This document shows, one piece after another, positions 62,595 to 64,000 of a stretch of 64,000 nucleotides of DNA; the first letter of the stretch is position 1; each line of letters opens with the position of its first letter. Source of the stretch: Hyalangium versicolor (GTDB lineage: Bacteria; Myxococcota; Myxococcia; Myxococcales; Myxococcaceae); contig NZ_JAHXBF010000004.1 in NCBI RefSeq assembly GCF_020103695.1, positions 248,001 to 312,000 of the forward strand, written 5' to 3'. Made by a program: the position numbers and the translations under genes. A model generated the notes under the pieces. The model was not told where the DNA came from, searched no databases, and saw nothing but the letters and a program-made list of their open reading frames with translations.

Positions 62595-64000
62595 CTACCG
62601 TGGCCTCTGTCTGCGGCCTCTGTGGGCGCAGAATGCGAGCAGCCCTAGCAGTGCCAGCCAGGACGACGCACTGGAAGAAGAAGCGTCACACCCCAGCCCG
62701 CCTCCGATAGCCTTGGCTTGAGGCTTGGGCTCGAAGACTTTGAAAGTAATGGGATCAGAGGGTTGGCCCTTGTTCTGGTAGATATTGGCGGCTCTTCCCA
62801 CCACGGTGTGCTCTCCTGCCTCTGCGGAGAATGTGTACGACCAGTTGCCATCCTCGTCGGCAGAGACGGTTCCCTTGGGCTTGGCATCCGTGTCTTGCGT
62901 GATGACGCCCTGCCAGTCGACGAAGATTTCCACCGACCCATTGGGCACGGCTGTTCCCACGATGGTGGGCGTCAGAGAGTAGACCTCATCGTTCGGCGCG
63001 GGTGCCTTGATCTCCGGAGGAGGAGGCCGCTCTGCGGCCACTTCCCATTCCGCCTTCGCGGGCTCGGGATCCTTGTTACCAGCCTCATCCACGGCTCGCA
63101 CCAGCAGGAAGTGCTTCCCATTCTTCAAGCTGGGCGTCACGTACTTGTTGGTGACAGGCAGCCAGTCACTCTCCTGCTCGGGAACCTTGTCCAGGCTGTA
63201 CTCGAACAGTGTACCTCCCTTGCTGGACTGGAAGCTGAACTCCGTGGAGTCATGGATGTCGATGGGTGGAGGCCCCTTGATGATGGTCGTGTGCGGCGGT
63301 GATGTGTCTACCTTGAAACTCCTGGGGCCAAACTTCGGTCCGATGTTTCCAGCCGGGTCAGTCGCGGTGGCAATCACAGTGTAATCCCTGTTCGGGAGCG
63401 ACACGGGCACCGTGAAACTCCACGCACCATCTGTCCCAACCGAGACTTTTCCCGGCACGGGAGGTGTCTGTGGATCGGAGTCGTCAACTATGATTTCGAC
63501 GGTAGCTGATTTCTCGGAGGTCCCGGAGATCACTGGCGAGCTATTACCGACAGCCTCACCCTCCTTGGGAGACGTCACGATCACCTCGGGCCCGATCGTG
63601 TCCACCGTCCACTGATAAACTTCTGGAGTGGGGTCCGCGTTGCCAGCACAGTCCACAGCCCACACAGCCAGCGTGTGAGATCCGTCAATTAGACTGGTGA
63701 GTTCCAGCCCATTCGAGCATTCGAAGACCCCGTTCCCGTCGTAGCGATTGCACTCGTAGTGCACGCCGTTCTCGTCCGAACCAAACTTGAACACAGCCCG
63801 GCTGCTCCGACTCAAGACAGGAGGCTTCTCGACAAACCACGTCTCCGGTGGGTCTGTGTCCCGAACGAAGGTCCTCGTGCTCGAGAGGTTACCGGTATTT
63901 TCAGCCAGATCCTTCGCCTTGGCGGTGAGGGTGTGCGGGCCATCATTCAAGGTTCCAATGGGAGCCCCCACGCTCCATTTCCCCAAACCATCCGCCGTCG
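62595..64000 (-). CDS. Secreted Ig-like MYXO-CTERM-type protein, cut by right edge
   Basis: The frame is open to the window end (upstream codons read TADGLGKWS, matching the paralogue), so the 5' part is missing; about 468 residues are visible. It is closely related to the gene at 59673-61976 through the same Ig-like units (DPPETWFVEKPPVLSRSSRA, then FKFGSDENGVHYEC). The same type of tail is present: GCDASSSSASSWLALLGLLA, then CAHRGRRQRPR. The two genes lie in tandem and probably arose by duplication; the surface location is inferred from the tail. Confidence 0.88.
   Translation of the reverse strand, partial: TADGLGKWSVGAPIGTLNDGPHTLTAKAKDLAENTGNLSSTRTFVRDTDPPETWFVEKPPVLSRSSRAVFKFGSDENGVHYECNRYDGNGVFECSNGLELTSLIDGSHTLAVWAVDCAGNADPTPEVYQWTVDTIGPEVIVTSPKEGEAVGNSSPVISGTSEKSATVEIIVDDSDPQTPPVPGKVSVGTDGAWSFTVPVSLPNRDYTVIATATDPAGNIGPKFGPRSFKVDTSPPHTTIIKGPPPIDIHDSTEFSFQSSKGGTLFEYSLDKVPEQESDWLPVTNKYVTPSLKNGKHFLLVRAVDEAGNKDPEPAKAEWEVAAERPPPPEIKAPAPNDEVYSLTPTIVGTAVPNGSVEIFVDWQGVITQDTDAKPKGTVSADEDGNWSYTFSAEAGEHTVVGRAANIYQNKGQPSDPITFKVFEPKPQAKAIGGGLGCDASSSSASSWLALLGLLAFCAHRGRRQRPR

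Noticed and set aside
61998..62648. 216-codon open frame in the gap between the MYXO-CTERM-type genes
   Set aside because: Arg/Ala/Pro/Cys-rich without hydrophobic pattern or ribosome site, and its end overlaps the start of the neighbouring gene's tail on the other strand.

Overview
The window looks like chromosome from a high-GC, gliding, fruiting-type deltaproteobacterium, most likely a myxobacterium of the Cystobacterineae (Archangium/Cystobacter/Stigmatella/Myxococcus-like). Supporting signs are strongly G/C-biased third codon positions, a very high density of soluble histidine kinases and response regulators, a complete accessory chemosensory operon, a eukaryote-like Ser/Thr kinase, a PilZ response regulator, many lipoproteins, a MoxR / vWA-like / beta-propeller cluster, and two large secreted proteins ending in a MYXO-CTERM-type Gly-Cys / hydrophobic / Arg-rich tail. 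No rRNA, tRNA, CRISPR array, transposase or phage gene was seen.

Layout. 1-9.7 kb: a minus-strand chemosensory operon transcribed cheY-cheA-cheW-mcp-HEAT-cheR-cheB, in which almost every junction is a 1-11 bp overlap; a secreted protein is cut by the left edge. 10-14 kb: small heat-shock protein, then a coupled pair of lipoproteins (RCC1-repeat protein and di-haem oxidoreductase) behind an AT-rich, Fur-box-like site. 14-18.1 kb: receiver-first hybrid kinase, LysR regulator and a convergent secreted metal-dependent cyclase. 18.5-25 kb: Rpn/PD-(D/E)XK protein, a XylR_N/V4R sigma-54 activator divergent from a cytochrome P450, glutamine synthetase, and a Fur-family regulator. 25-35.2 kb: a TonB-like protein, secreted proteins, a metallophosphoesterase, a soluble kinase, a TonB-dependent receptor carrying its own TonB-like domain, and a SPOR-like protein.

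35.2-41.3 kb is a signalling island: XRE regulator, Ser/Thr kinase, single-domain response regulator, a large RsbR/GAF/PAS kinase, and two RelE/ParE-fold candidates, one free-standing just upstream of the kinase and one apparently fused to a receiver domain. 41.3-47.6 kb is a four-gene MoxR ATPase / bpX5-like / vWA-propeller / bpX6-like propeller operon. 47.7-55.4 kb: outer-membrane protein, MATE pump, beta-propeller lipoprotein, REC-REC-PilZ regulator and an Hsp70. 55.6-59.6 kb: atpH and atpA, separated by a soluble histidine kinase and followed at once by a terminator. 59.7 kb to the right edge: two paralogous secreted Ig-like MYXO-CTERM proteins with lower GC than the rest.

The most promising unusual systems are the receiver-RelE-fold fusion with its neighbouring kinase and RelE-like protein (about 37.7-41.3 kb), the MoxR/propeller ternary system next to it, and the sigma-54 activator/P450 pair with a well-placed palindrome and -24 element. 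All assignments are by reading translated sequence; no database search was run, and start codons are judged from overlaps, ribosome-binding sites and domain boundaries.
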